A DNA stretch of 12,518 bases from an uncultured Allobaculum sp. (GCA_910577085.1 CAJTLE010000087.1:1-12518); one strand, 5' to 3'. Shown: positions 1 to 6,990, numbered from the stretch's first letter. Numbers and translations: made by a program. The notes: generated by a model from the sequence alone, not told the origin.

Positions 1-81
1 AGCGTAGAAGGAAAAAGAAAAGACCTGGCTTTTCAGACAACGAATCTGCAAAACCAGATTATAGAGTTATTCGGCCTTTGA
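1..81 (+). CDS. Possible 3' end of a truncated + strand gene
   Basis: The frame starting at base 1 stays open for 26 codons and stops at TGA 79-81. Its residues form an amphipathic pattern (ending NLQNQIIELFGL) that reads more like a natural C-terminus than the other two frames: one stops at once, and the other is a basic, proline-rich reading ending at 110. The product is not recognisable from so short a tail. A strong + strand terminator follows at 150-191, as expected at the end of a transcription unit entering from the left. It could instead be part of a structured RNA, since a hairpin (73-98) overlaps the stop. Confidence 0.3.
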   Translation, partial: SVEGKRKDLAFQTTNLQNQIIELFGL

Positions 82-98
82 GTCCGAACTCAGAGGCC
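73..98 (+). repeat. Perfect hairpin overlapping the left-edge stop codon
   Basis: Bases 73-83 pair with 88-98 over 11 positions (one G-U) around the loop CCGA. The right arm is not followed by T residues, so it is not an intrinsic terminator by itself. Two further pairings lie around it: AATCTG 43-48 with CAGATT 55-60, and TCAGACA at about 34-40 with TGTCTGA 131-137. Together they would make a branched structure upstream of the terminator at 150-191. Confidence 0.5.
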
Positions 99-149
99 AC
101 CTGTGTATAAAGTGGGGAATTTAGGTTAACTGTCTGATCTCTACAGCTT

Positions 150-191
150 ACTTAAAAAGCCCTCGAAATCCGTTTCGGGGGCCTTTTTTAA
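150..191. terminator. Bidirectional intrinsic terminator
   Basis: An A-run followed by GCCCTCGAAA pairs across the loop TCCG with TTTCGGGGGC and a T-run. The stem is GC-rich with one G-U pair and a one-base bulge. Because it is flanked by A's on the left and T's on the right, it would work on the + strand for a gene entering from the left. It would also work on the minus strand for the AraC-type regulator, whose stop codon lies about 50 bp away. Confidence 0.85.
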
Positions 192-239
192 GGGAAAAAA
201 GTCCAAAATCACAATCACAGTTCTGATGCAGCCAGCCGG

Positions 240-1136
240 CTATTCTGGTCGAGTCATGAATAACGAGTGCCTCACTTCAGGCAGCTGGTCGGGGTGAGTT
301 CCCGACTGAATCTGGTATTCAATACGTTTTTCAGTTCGGTACTGACTGGGAGACAGACCTTTTTTCTTGTGAAACAGTTTGGAAAAATACAGAACGTCTT
401 CATAGCCAACCGAACGGCTGATATCCCCAATTGGCAAATCAGAATAGAGCAGATAGGAGCAGGCATTGGCCAGCCGTACGGAAAGAATGTACTCCTTGAC
501 AGACATATCCATAGCTTTCTTAAAAATTCGATGAACATAACTGCGATCCAGAGCCATATGGTCAGCAATTTCCTGGACACTGATGGGACGATCATAGTTT
601 TGTTCAATATAGTTGAGGATGATGTTGATATAGTCAGAAGCGTGCAAAGCTTCTTTCGAGCGGGCAACGGGGAACTCTTCAGCCAATTGATAGACCATTT
701 CCCAGGCGCAGCAGTTATAAAGCAAATCGAAGTTTTTTGAAATTTCCAGTGGCTTCAGCTTTTCAAAGATCGCCGGAATTTTCGAATCTGCAAAAAGATG
801 ACAGACTTTCTGCTGAAACAGACAGCTGCGGCGAATATACTCTTCGGCTTTCATCCCCTGAATCCCGATCCACGAATAAACCCAGGGATCTTCCTCATCC
901 GCTTGGTAGAAAATCCGCTCACCAGGAATCATCAAAAACAAATCTCCCGCCTGAAGAGAATACGTTTTACCGCCAGTCTGATAAATCCCCTTACCGGAAT
1001 GAATATAGTGGAGCATATAGGAGTTGCGGACAGCCGGTCCATAACTGTGGGATGGCTTGCATTGTTCATGACCTGAAGTATGAACCATCAGATCAATGGT
1101 CTTATAAAAGTCATTGGAGAAAACAAAACTTTGCAT
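240..1136 (-). CDS. AraC-family transcriptional regulator with cupin-type sensor domain
   Basis: This is a 298-residue DNA-binding regulator of the two-domain AraC class, which usually controls carbohydrate genes. Residues about 10-100 form the sugar-binding, cupin-like arm (SGKGIYQTGGKTYSLQAGD and the PGERIFYQ strand). Residues about 170-270 carry the two helix-turn-helix units: SVQEIADHMALDRSYVHRIF, then PIGDISRSVGYEDVLYFSKL leading into the family signature F-KKKGLSPSQYR. I chose the ATG at 1136 because AGAGG lies 8 bases before it; the in-frame GTG at 1145 overlaps that ribosome binding site. Length is normal. No sugar transport or hydrolase gene adjoins it, so its ligand cannot be inferred. 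The terminator at 150-191 closes the unit. Confidence 0.93.
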   Translation of the reverse strand: MQSFVFSNDFYKTIDLMVHTSGHEQCKPSHSYGPAVRNSYMLHYIHSGKGIYQTGGKTYSLQAGDLFLMIPGERIFYQADEEDPWVYSWIGIQGMKAEEYIRRSCLFQQKVCHLFADSKIPAIFEKLKPLEISKNFDLLYNCCAWEMVYQLAEEFPVARSKEALHASDYINIILNYIEQNYDRPISVQEIADHMALDRSYVHRIFKKAMDMSVKEYILSVRLANACSYLLYSDLPIGDISRSVGYEDVLYFSKLFHKKKGLSPSQYRTEKRIEYQIQSGTHPDQLPEVRHSLFMTRPE

Positions 1137-1294
1137 AATGATCACCTCTTTTACGCACCCAGATCAGGGAATTTTCCCAGTTCTTCTCTTTCAAGAATAC
1201 CGTCAGAAAGCCGAAATAAAAACACCTTGATTCAACTCGAATCGATGGAATAATAAGCATTCTCTTCTTTGGCCTTTCTCTTGTGCCAACAATA

Positions 1295-1326
1295 CAGGAC
1301 AAAAGAATCGAAAGCAGGACAAAAGA
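1295..1326. repeat. Direct repeats upstream of the AraC-type gene
   Basis: CAGGACAAAAGA occurs at 1295-1306 and again, identical, at 1315-1326. A weaker third copy (AGGACAGAAA) begins at 1326. The 20-bp period puts both full copies on the same face of the helix. AraC-type proteins commonly bind tandem direct repeats about two turns apart, so these are candidate operator half-sites for the regulator encoded just downstream on the minus strand. That binding is inference. Confidence 0.45.
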
Positions 1327-1334
1327 GGACAGAA

Positions 1335-1381
1335 AAAGATCCGATCTCTTTTTGCTGCAGACAGAAAAAGACCGGATCTTT
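1335..1381 (-). terminator. Terminator of the membrane-protein gene
   Basis: AAAGATCCG (1335-1343) pairs perfectly with CGGATCTTT (1373-1381). An inner stem of TCTTTTT with AAAAAGA continues it around a short loop. Read on the minus strand, the hairpin is followed by a further T-rich tract, so it is oriented to stop transcripts coming from the small membrane-protein gene that ends at 1463. Confidence 0.75.
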
Positions 1382-1436
1382 GAATGGTGTGTATCTGGAT
1401 TTCAGACTGAATCCGCTCGGGCAGATCCTGGTCGGT

Positions 1437-1456
1437 CAGATTCAGCTTTGAATCTG
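1437..1456. repeat. Short perfect hairpin just after a stop codon
   Basis: CAGATTCA and TGAATCTG pair over 8 bp around the loop GCTT, 6 bases beyond the stop of the membrane-protein gene. There is no T-run, so a role in protecting the mRNA 3' end, or with the larger hairpin at 1335-1381, is more likely than termination. Confidence 0.5.
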
Positions 1457-1462
1457 CAGGAC

Positions 1463-1939
1463 CTATTTAATGCCTTTTACCATGTTTTCATTCATCCGCA
1501 TCACAAAGGCGAAATAGAAAACAAGGTTCAATGCCAGCCCAAAAGCCAGCAGATATGGATCCAGAGCTTCTGGAATCACATTCTGGATAAACGCCGCCCG
1601 AATATTCTCCTTGGAGTTATAAAAGAACGTATACGCATCCAGAATGGCCGCACCCAGACACAGATACATCAGCATGCGGTTTGAAGACTGAATCGTGCGG
1701 ACTTCCTTTGCATCCGCCTCTAAAAACTTTCGTTTCTGCACTTTGTTCATTTTGCGCAGGGTCGCAATGTTTCCTTCAATGCGAGCTTTACGCTGGGAAG
1801 CCTGGCGATTGACATAGGCAGCCATGCCGACAATCAGAAAATTCACCAGGGCGTACCAGCCCACGCGCGAACAAAGCAGTAACAGTAAGGAGCCAATGAT
1901 CCCCATCAGCCACCAGTATTTTGTCAGATATGCTTTCAT
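1463..1939 (-). CDS. Small four-helix membrane protein, unknown function
   Basis: I do not recognise this 158-residue protein. It shows four probable membrane helices: residues about 7-23 and 27-43 as one hairpin, then 88-106 and 127-147 as another. They are separated by a strongly basic central segment (residues 44-88, rich in K, R and Q), which would be cytoplasmic by the positive-inside rule. The start at 1939 has only a weak upstream AT-rich sequence and no clear AGGAGG, so expression may rely on the upstream gene's transcript. The metallopeptidase gene lies 78 bp upstream on the same strand with no terminator between them, so co-transcription is plausible. Two terminator-like hairpins follow. 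Confidence 0.7.
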   Translation of the reverse strand: MKAYLTKYWWLMGIIGSLLLLLCSRVGWYALVNFLIVGMAAYVNRQASQRKARIEGNIATLRKMNKVQKRKFLEADAKEVRTIQSSNRMLMYLCLGAAILDAYTFFYNSKENIRAAFIQNVIPEALDPYLLAFGLALNLVFYFAFVMRMNENMVKGIK

Positions 1940-2017
1940 ACCATATATTCTATCATTAATGACAACAGACTCGCACTGGATGGCAGGATTCTTTCAAAAT
2001 CACTCAATTTGTTGAAA

Positions 2018-2884
2018 TTATTTAATTCGAATCAGTTTGGATCCACAGATCGAACAGCGGTAATCTTCCGGGTGTTTCACCACGGCTGACAGTTTCTGGC
2101 GGCTGTAGATTTTATCGCAGCCCGTGCACTGAAGCTGATAACGATCTTTGGCAGGATTTTCAGCCCGAAAGGATAAAATCTTCTGATCGTGTTCACTCAA
2201 CTCTTCGTAGGTCTCTTTATGGAAGGTCGTTGTGACATGATAGCCTAAGGTATAGTTGGCGATGGCAGCGTAGTGTTTAAAATGCTCAGAATGGTTCATA
2301 CAGGAATCAATGGTATGAATCAGCTCATGAGCAAACGTGTCACGAATGACTTCATCGTTTTCCACATCTAACAAAGCGGGATTAAAGTAAATGTAGTAAT
2401 GTTTGACCAGCTGTTTACTTTGTTTATCCCAGATTTTTTCACAATAACATTTTCCCAGCGAAGTGCGCAGGGTACGGCGGACACTGACATGGTCGGCCAG
2501 ATGAATGGGAAATCTGAGCATCTGCAGATCTTCGCACACATTCAGATAAATCTCCATCCAGTGTTCAGTCGGCTGCTCATAACAGCCATCCACGCGTTCC
2601 AGAACCTGTCCTAAAGGATCAGGCTTATGCCGTCTGGCCACTTCACGATTATGATCTTCGTATTTTTTCTCCATGATTTCCGCATATGACTTTTCAACCA
2701 TTTCCGGAATATTCAGCTGACGACACATCTCACTGGTCCTGTCTTCACTTGCGCCGCGAGTCGTCGTCAGCGCAGCAGAACTTAAAGCCGGAGTGGAATT
2801 TGAGTTGGTCGTTTCCGTATCGGTCATCTTCTTCATATTCTTGGTTTTACGTTGTTTTCTGGATTTTGATGTTGATCGAGCCAT
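2018..2884 (-). CDS. SprT-like zinc metallopeptidase with C-terminal zinc ribbon
   Basis: This 288-residue protein carries the zincin motif HELIH at residues 186-190 in the context FAHELIHTIDSCMNHSEHF; H201 or H204 is the likely third zinc ligand. Two CxxC pairs (C253/C256 and C277/C280) form a C-terminal zinc ribbon. This is the layout of the SprT/Spartan-like family, whose eukaryotic members cut proteins crosslinked to DNA; the bacterial role is poorly known. The first 50 or so residues are low-complexity, rich in K, R, S and T, and probably disordered. The start is set by AAAGGAGG six bases before the ATG. The upstream leader can form alternative hairpins. Confidence 0.88.
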   Translation of the reverse strand: MARSTSKSRKQRKTKNMKKMTDTETTNSNSTPALSSAALTTTRGASEDRTSEMCRQLNIPEMVEKSYAEIMEKKYEDHNREVARRHKPDPLGQVLERVDGCYEQPTEHWMEIYLNVCEDLQMLRFPIHLADHVSVRRTLRTSLGKCYCEKIWDKQSKQLVKHYYIYFNPALLDVENDEVIRDTFAHELIHTIDSCMNHSEHFKHYAAIANYTLGYHVTTTFHKETYEELSEHDQKILSFRAENPAKDRYQLQCTGCDKIYSRQKLSAVVKHPEDYRCSICGSKLIRIK

Positions 2885-2901
2885 GGTTGTCCTCCTTTCC
2901 A

Positions 2902-2954
2902 GACCTGTGTTTTCGGGCTGTCCCCTACGGGCAGCAGGCAGGTCATTGTACCTG
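2902..2954 (-). promoter_or_regulatory. Leader with mutually exclusive hairpins before the SprT-like gene
   Basis: On the minus-strand transcript, GACCTG (from 2939-2944) can pair with an upstream CAGGT (from 2950-2954). Alternatively it can pair with a downstream CAGGTC (from 2902-2907), which lies only a few bases before the AAAGGAGG ribosome site at 2891-2898. The second fold also closes an inner stem, GCTG-CCC with GGG-CAGC (about 2918-2934). Competing pairings next to a ribosome site are typical of leader control, but no known riboswitch class is recognised. Confidence 0.35.
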
Positions 2955-3435
2955 GCTTGAAAAATATCTGATTTTCCTTGCGCCGTTTTATTTCTTCGAA
3001 AAATCTATCGCCTCCCTGAAAGAATGCAAAGCAGATCGCGATGGATACCCGCCAGTTTATCATTTTTCCATTTCTCTTTTTGACTTTTGTTTTGTGAAAG
3101 GACACAATCAATCGTTATTTTGTCTGAACAAGGACGATTTGCTTATGCATCCGCTTCTGTGTAACCGATTTTTCGCCCATTGAATTTCCTGTCCGATCCA
3201 TTGCATGGTTCTCCAGAGCGTTCAAACATCCGTGTACGACAAAAGCCAGAACTGGTATTCCATTCTGGTCTGTGGTACTGATGACGTTTTTATGCCGTTG
3301 ACCTGGCTGGAAAGGGGTCTTCAGAAATTCATTTTTCGGTATCAATGGTGGGTATGATTCTACGAAATCTATAAATCATTTTGAATGCTTTTTCAAGCTG
3401 AATCCCTGATTTTATTCAATTTTTACAAAACATGT
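2945..3435. other. Intergenic stretch without a convincing gene
   Basis: About 490 bp between the SprT-like gene's leader and the iron operon terminator. Open frames of 76 and 92 codons exist on the minus strand, but neither has a ribosome binding site or a recognisable protein pattern. The stretch contains a promoter-like pair (3368-3396). If that promoter is used, this DNA would be a leader of about 475 bases for the SprT-like gene or a separate non-coding transcript. Confidence 0.6.
3368..3396 (-). promoter_or_regulatory. Candidate sigma-A promoter just past the feo terminator
   Basis: On the minus strand, TTGAAA (complement of 3391-3396) and TATAGA (complement of 3368-3373) are 17 bp apart, close to the TTGACA/TATAAT pattern. 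It would start transcription near 3361, towards the SprT-like gene, right after the feo operon has been terminated. Match quality is moderate in an AT-rich region. Confidence 0.4.
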
Positions 3436-3482
3436 AAAAAGACCGCAGGTCCTTGAACTTTCTTCAGGATTGCGGTCTTTTT
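3436..3482. terminator. Terminator of the feo operon
   Basis: AAAAAGACCGCA (3436-3447) pairs perfectly over 12 bp with TGCGGTCTTTTT (3471-3482). CCTTGAA and TTCAGG extend the stem inward. On the minus strand it ends in T's about 150 bp beyond the feoB stop. It has a T-tail on both strands. A second perfect inverted repeat, TTTTTACA/TGTAAAAA (3420-3440), shares its left A-run. Confidence 0.85.
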
Positions 3483-3628
3483 AAGAGGCTAAAGTCAGGT
3501 TCAGGCACTGTCCCAAAAAGGTAAACAATAACCCGCATCCTTTGTTTTCTATGCCATTTTTCCAGATTTCAATCGGTTTTTCTGCTGATTCGATCTGAGA
3601 ATTTTATCTGAAATCCACCACTCTTCGA

Positions 3629-5770
3629 TCAGGCGGCGCTCATGCCGACCCGCGAAGTGGCAGTCTTTTTCATTGGCTTGAAGATCATGCAGGTGTACCA
3701 GCCAAGAACGATCAAAGCTGCGACTGTTCCAATACCAAAGCCGCCGCCAGTAAACCAGGTGCCAAGCTGATAAATGATCAGAGTAACCGTATAGGCGTAG
3801 AACATCTGCCAGCCAAGCGCAAACCAGGTCCACTTGCGATCGTTCATCTCTTTAGCCAGCGTGGAAATAGCAGCCAGACATGGTGCATCTAACAGGTTGA
3901 AGGCCAGGAAGGACAAAGCAGCCCATGCCGATGGGAACATCGTCATAACCGCTGTCCATAACGCTGGATCTTCGCCCGTATCATCAAGAACATGGACCAG
4001 AACACCCATTGTCGAAACAATCTGTTCTTTGGCTACAAATCCGGACAGCGAAGCTGCAGTGGCCTGCCAGTTGTCCCAGCCAAGTGGTGCAAATAAAGGA
4101 GCAATCCAGCCGCCGATTGTGGCCATTAAAGACTGACCGACTTCATCGACCATGCCAAAGCCATCAGCAGTAAATCCATAGGTTAATAAGAACCAGGTCA
4201 CAACGCAGCATGCAAACAGAATCGTTCCGGCCTTTTTAATGAAGTGCCAGCATCTCTGCCAGGTCTGACGCAGAACATTGTTGAGTCTTGGCCAGTGGTA
4301 AGCTGGCAGTTCCATGATAAATGGAGCCGGTTCGCCCGCAAACATCTTCGTGTGTTTAAGAATCAGGGCAGAAAGAATGATTGCGAAGATACCAAAGATA
4401 TAAGTAGCCCAGGCAATCCACCATGCATCAGCCCCACCCATGATGGCACCGGCAATCAGAGCGATGATTGGCAGTTTGGCACCACAGGGCATCGAAGTGG
4501 TAACGATCATGGTCATTTTCCGGTCACGTTCTTCTTCAATCGTACGGGCAGCCATAATACCAGGAACGCCGCATCCCGTAGAAACCATGAAGGAGATGAA
4601 GGACTTACCGGAAAGACCAAAGCGGCGAAAAATCCGGTCCATGATAAAGGCAATCCGGCTCATGTAGCCACAGTCTTCCAAAAAAGACAGACATAAGAAG
4701 ATCACAGCCATCTGAGGAACGAATCCAAGTGGAGCGCCCAGACCCCCGATAATGCCATCCACAACCAGCGAGATGACTCCATCGGAAGCATGAAGACTTT
4801 CCAGGAATGTGGTCATGTTAGCCTGACACCATTCTGGAACAAAGACATCATTGACCCAGTCCGTGCAATACGTGCCGATCGTTGAAATCGACAGATAGTA
4901 GACCAGACCCATGACCAGAACGAAAATAGGCAGAGCCAGCCAGCGGTTGGTGACAATTTTATCGATCTTGTCAGAAATGCTCAGCGTATGGGTCCGATTT
5001 TTCTTATAGACGCCATCGAGAATGCCAGCAATCCAGGTGTATCGTTCATCGGTGATGATACTTTCCGCATCGTCATCCATTTCGGTTTCCAGTCCTTCAC
5101 GAAGAGCTTTGATTTTGTTCAGGCTGGCAGCATCCAGTTTGAGCTCATCGAGAACTTTCTCATCGTTTTCAAAGACTTTAATCGCATACCAGCGGCTTTC
5201 ATCAGATTTTGGCAGCAGAGCTTCAATCGCACTGAGCACATCTTCAACCGGTTTGGAGAATTCACTGACATTCGGTGTCTTTTTTCCAAGTGCTGCCGCA
5301 ATGGCTGCTTTGGAAACCTCGTCAATTCCCTGGCCGCTTGCGGCAGAAAGCTCAACAACCGGACAGCCCAGCCGTTTGCTTAATGCTTTCACATCAATCT
5401 TGTCGTTTTGCTTGCGGACAATATCCATCATGTTCAGGGCCACTACAACCGGCAGGTTCAGTTCCAGCAGCTGACTGGTCAGATATAAGTTTCTTTCCAG
5501 CGTGGATGCATCCACGATGTTGAGAATCGCATTGGGTTTTTCGTGAATCAGATAGTTACGGGTAACCACCTCTTCAGGCGTATAGGGAGAAAGGGAATAA
5601 ATTCCCGGTAAGTCCTGAATGACAATTTCCGACTGTCCCTTGAGTCGGCCCTCTTTCTTTTCAACGGTTACACCCGGCCAGTTTCCAACATATTGATTGG
5701 ATCCGGTCAGTGCATTGAACAGCGTGGTTTTCCCGGAGTTCGGGTTGCCCGCCAGCGCAATCTTGATCAT
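3629..5770 (-). CDS. feoB: Ferrous iron transport protein B
   Basis: A GTP-binding membrane permease that brings Fe(II) into the cell. With the start used here it has 713 residues. The N-terminal G domain shows G1 GNPNSGKT (8-15), the G2 Thr in GVTVE, G3 DLPG (53-56), G4 NMMD (113-116) and G5 SAAS (about 142-145). The membrane part begins near residue 280 and contains the FeoB gate-type motifs STGCGVPGIMAAR and PCGAKLPI. The ATG at 5782 has a poor ribosome site, whereas GGAG lies 6 bases before the in-frame ATG at 5770, so I chose the latter; the longer form would be 717 residues. It follows the two feoA genes closely. The C-terminus has no Cys-rich tail, and no feoC is present. Confidence 0.97.
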   Translation of the reverse strand: MIKIALAGNPNSGKTTLFNALTGSNQYVGNWPGVTVEKKEGRLKGQSEIVIQDLPGIYSLSPYTPEEVVTRNYLIHEKPNAILNIVDASTLERNLYLTSQLLELNLPVVVALNMMDIVRKQNDKIDVKALSKRLGCPVVELSAASGQGIDEVSKAAIAAALGKKTPNVSEFSKPVEDVLSAIEALLPKSDESRWYAIKVFENDEKVLDELKLDAASLNKIKALREGLETEMDDDAESIITDERYTWIAGILDGVYKKNRTHTLSISDKIDKIVTNRWLALPIFVLVMGLVYYLSISTIGTYCTDWVNDVFVPEWCQANMTTFLESLHASDGVISLVVDGIIGGLGAPLGFVPQMAVIFLCLSFLEDCGYMSRIAFIMDRIFRRFGLSGKSFISFMVSTGCGVPGIMAARTIEEERDRKMTMIVTTSMPCGAKLPIIALIAGAIMGGADAWWIAWATYIFGIFAIILSALILKHTKMFAGEPAPFIMELPAYHWPRLNNVLRQTWQRCWHFIKKAGTILFACCVVTWFLLTYGFTADGFGMVDEVGQSLMATIGGWIAPLFAPLGWDNWQATAASLSGFVAKEQIVSTMGVLVHVLDDTGEDPALWTAVMTMFPSAWAALSFLAFNLLDAPCLAAISTLAKEMNDRKWTWFALGWQMFYAYTVTLIIYQLGTWFTGGGFGIGTVAALIVLGWYTCMIFKPMKKTATSRVGMSAA

Positions 5771-5793
5771 AATCTTCTCCATTTTCGATTTTC

Positions 5794-6018
5794 TTAGATT
5801 TTCTCAACCTGAATGGCTTCGCATTCCTGTTTGCGCAAAGTCAGTTCATACCCGCGCAGGTTGATCTCCATCGGATCCCCCAGCGGAGCAAGTTTACGGA
5901 CCAGAAGCTGACATCCTTTGGTCAGTCCCATATCCATGATCCGGCGTTTCAAGGCACTGGTTGCTGCAATTTTGGTGACTCTGGCCTGATCGCCAGGATG
6001 AAGTTCGTTTAAAGTCAT
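5794..6018 (-). CDS. feoA: FeoA-domain protein (proximal to feoB)
   Basis: A 74-residue cytoplasmic protein of the FeoA family, an SH3-like fold thought to bind and modulate FeoB. The typical pattern is seen: LHPGDQARVTKI near the N-terminus, then RRIMDMGLTKGCQLLV, PLGDPMEINLRGYELTLRK and a final short strand. GGAG lies 8 bases before the ATG. It sits 36 bp downstream of a second feoA-like gene and 23 bp ahead of the preferred feoB start, so the three form one operon. Confidence 0.93.
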   Translation of the reverse strand: MTLNELHPGDQARVTKIAATSALKRRIMDMGLTKGCQLLVRKLAPLGDPMEINLRGYELTLRKQECEAIQVEKI

Positions 6019-6054
6019 CGCATTTTCTCCTGCCTTCTTCTATATTTGACCAGT

Positions 6055-6270
6055 CTAGATCATGATTCGTCTGGCCAGATCTTTATTGAGGGCAATCCTT
6101 ACCCCTTTGACTTCGACAATCAGATTTCCGGCAATGGATTGCTTCACACGGATGGTTTCGTTTTCTACCAGTCCCAGATTTCGAAGATGACTTCGCACCT
6201 CATCTTTTCCGGTAATGCGCGAAATCGTATAGCTTGTGTTTTCCTTTGCAAAACTTAACGGCATAGACAT
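6055..6270 (-). CDS. feoA: Second FeoA-domain protein, first gene of the feo operon
   Basis: A 71-residue FeoA-family protein, distinct in sequence from the copy next to feoB. It shows the family pattern YTISRITGKDEVRSHLRNLG, then ETIRVKQS and VEVKGVRIALNKDLARRI. GGGAGGA precedes the ATG at 6270 closely; an in-frame ATG two codons later is an alternative. Paired feoA genes before feoB are common in Bacillota. The promoter and operator candidates lie immediately upstream. Confidence 0.9.
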   Translation of the reverse strand: MSMPLSFAKENTSYTISRITGKDEVRSHLRNLGLVENETIRVKQSIAGNLIVEVKGVRIALNKDLARRIMI

Positions 6271-6321
6271 AGGTCCTCCCTGTCAGTTCTGAACCTTCGC
6301 TCCAAACTGACTCTATCTCAA

Positions 6322-6340
6322 TTAGTACGGTCTAACTTAA
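6322..6340. promoter_or_regulatory. DtxR/IdeR-like operator candidate, downstream site
   Basis: TTAG-N6-CTAAC followed by TTAA. It matches the IdeR/DtxR consensus TTAGGTTAGCCTAACCTAA at 13 of 19 positions by my hand alignment. It lies just past the predicted feo start site, where a bound repressor would block transcription. The sequence CTAACTTAA inside it recurs exactly 30 bp away at 6362-6370. Confidence 0.45.
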
Positions 6341-6349
6341 GCGATTCAA

Positions 6350-6378
6350 AGTTTACTCCCACTAACTTAATTGGTCAA
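6350..6378 (-). promoter_or_regulatory. Promoter of the feo operon
   Basis: On the minus strand, TTGACC (complement of 6373-6378) and TAAACT (complement of 6350-6355) are separated by exactly 17 bp. Transcription would start near 6343, giving a leader of about 70 bases before the first feoA. A weaker operator-like sequence (6352-6370, 11 of 19 matches to the IdeR consensus) overlaps the -10 and spacer. Confidence 0.6.
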
Positions 6379-6386
6379 CCCGAATA

Positions 6387-6405
6387 TTAGTTTTTCCTAA
6401 CCTTG
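6387..6405. promoter_or_regulatory. DtxR/IdeR-like operator candidate, upstream site
   Basis: TTAG-N6-CTAACCT matches the IdeR/DtxR consensus at 14 of 19 positions by my hand alignment. It lies just upstream of the feo -35 element, 65 bp from the matching site at 6322. Iron-loaded DtxR-family repressors commonly control feo genes in Gram-positive bacteria; which protein acts here is not encoded in the window. Confidence 0.45.
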
Positions 6406-6766
6406 CATCGATTATCTCGATACATATGCTTATTATTCATTCAAATCATCGCCAATACTGTCCGATGAAACCTCTTTCGAACCTGTATTTCCTTTTTCTT
6501 TTCCCCCTCCATTGCCTGCAAGCCTCCTTTTATCCGGTAAATGTGAATTGTCTGATTTCTGTCTGTTTTTAATTTTCTTTGTTTTATTCTCCAGGTATGG
6601 TTTTCTGGATATTTATGGTCATAGCCGCTATTTTTGCGTCTGTCCTGGCCAGGTTTCTTTCTTTTCTTTGGCTCTAACTTCGCCCGAACTGAATTTCTGA
6701 CCAAAGTCAGGCAACAGATTTTCATTCAGCCTTGTTCATGGCAAAAAATAGAATGGATCAGGTACT
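6406..6766. other. T-rich intergenic stretch between the divergent feo and deaminase units
   Basis: About 360 bp without a supported gene. The + strand is rich in T and pyrimidine runs. Short open frames exist on both strands but lack ribosome sites and protein-like composition. Nothing clear was found beyond AT-rich DNA flanking the two opposed promoters. Confidence 0.55.
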
Positions 6767-6794
6767 TTGACTGCAGAAAATGGCACAATAAAAA
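6767..6794 (+). promoter_or_regulatory. Candidate promoter of the deaminase-like gene
   Basis: TTGACT (6767-6772) and TAAAAA (6789-6794) are 16 bp apart. The -35 is good and the -10 is weak. If used, the transcript would have a leader of about 230 bases containing several strong hairpins before the start codon at 7031. Confidence 0.35.
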
Positions 6795-6990
6795 CAACGC
6801 AAACAAAAAAACTGGCTTTGGCCAGTCGTTGTTCTCCGCTTCTTTCATTCAGTTATCTGCCGGGAAAGTTCGGTTTTCCGGCACGGATGGATTTTTTGCC
6901 CGCAGTCAGGGACCTGATCCATTTTTCGGCCCCAAACCATGTCCCATATGGATTTTCGCTGCTGAAAATCCAAGAGTCCATCGGACTCTT
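6793..6990 (+). promoter_or_regulatory. Hairpin-rich leader of the deaminase-like gene
   Basis: Four hairpins stand in series. First, AACAACG with CGTTGTT (6793-6833) encloses ACTGG/CCAGT. Second, GCCGGGAAA with TTTTCCGGC (6859-6882) has loop GTTCGG and one G-U pair. Third, TGGATTTTC with GAAAATCCA (6949-6972) has loop GCTGCT. Fourth, AGAGTCC with GGACTCT (6973-6989) has loop ATC and abuts the third. A weaker stem, TGGAT/ATCCA (6888-6921), lies between. The last hairpin ends about 40 bases before the start codon. It does not resemble the purine riboswitch or T-box patterns I know, so its class is unassigned. Confidence 0.5.

Larger units (their letters stand above)
1137..1462. other. Intergenic region upstream of the AraC-type gene
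   Basis: This 326-bp stretch has no credible gene. It holds the ribosome binding site of the regulator gene, a pair of 12-bp direct repeats (1295-1326), a long terminator hairpin (1335-1381) and a short perfect hairpin (1437-1456). No convincing -35/-10 pair could be assigned for the regulator gene. Confidence 0.7.

Noticed and set aside
1..150. 3' end of RNase P RNA, tmRNA or 6S RNA
   Set aside because: There is structure plus a terminator, but no T-loop as in tmRNA and no convincing match to RNase P or 6S conserved segments. The reading frame to 81 is a simpler account.
2833..3111. 92-codon minus-strand frame overlapping the SprT-like start
   Set aside because: It overlaps a strong ribosome site and start codon of a recognised gene in another frame, and has no protein-like pattern.
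3115..3345. 76-codon minus-strand open frame in the gene-poor stretch
   Set aside because: The start would be a TTG without a ribosome site, and the residue pattern matches no family I recognise. Possibly chance or a decayed remnant.
3494..3511. Sequence resembling an insertion-sequence end (CAGGCACTGTCCC)
   Set aside because: No partner inverted repeat, target duplication or transposase was found nearby.
5771..5782. Upstream ATG of feoB at 5782
   Set aside because: A poor ribosome site precedes it, and the GGAG within these codons better serves the ATG at 5770. Kept as an alternative only.
6793..6990. Purine riboswitch or T-box before the deaminase-like gene
   Set aside because: The expected conserved core sequences of either class are not present.
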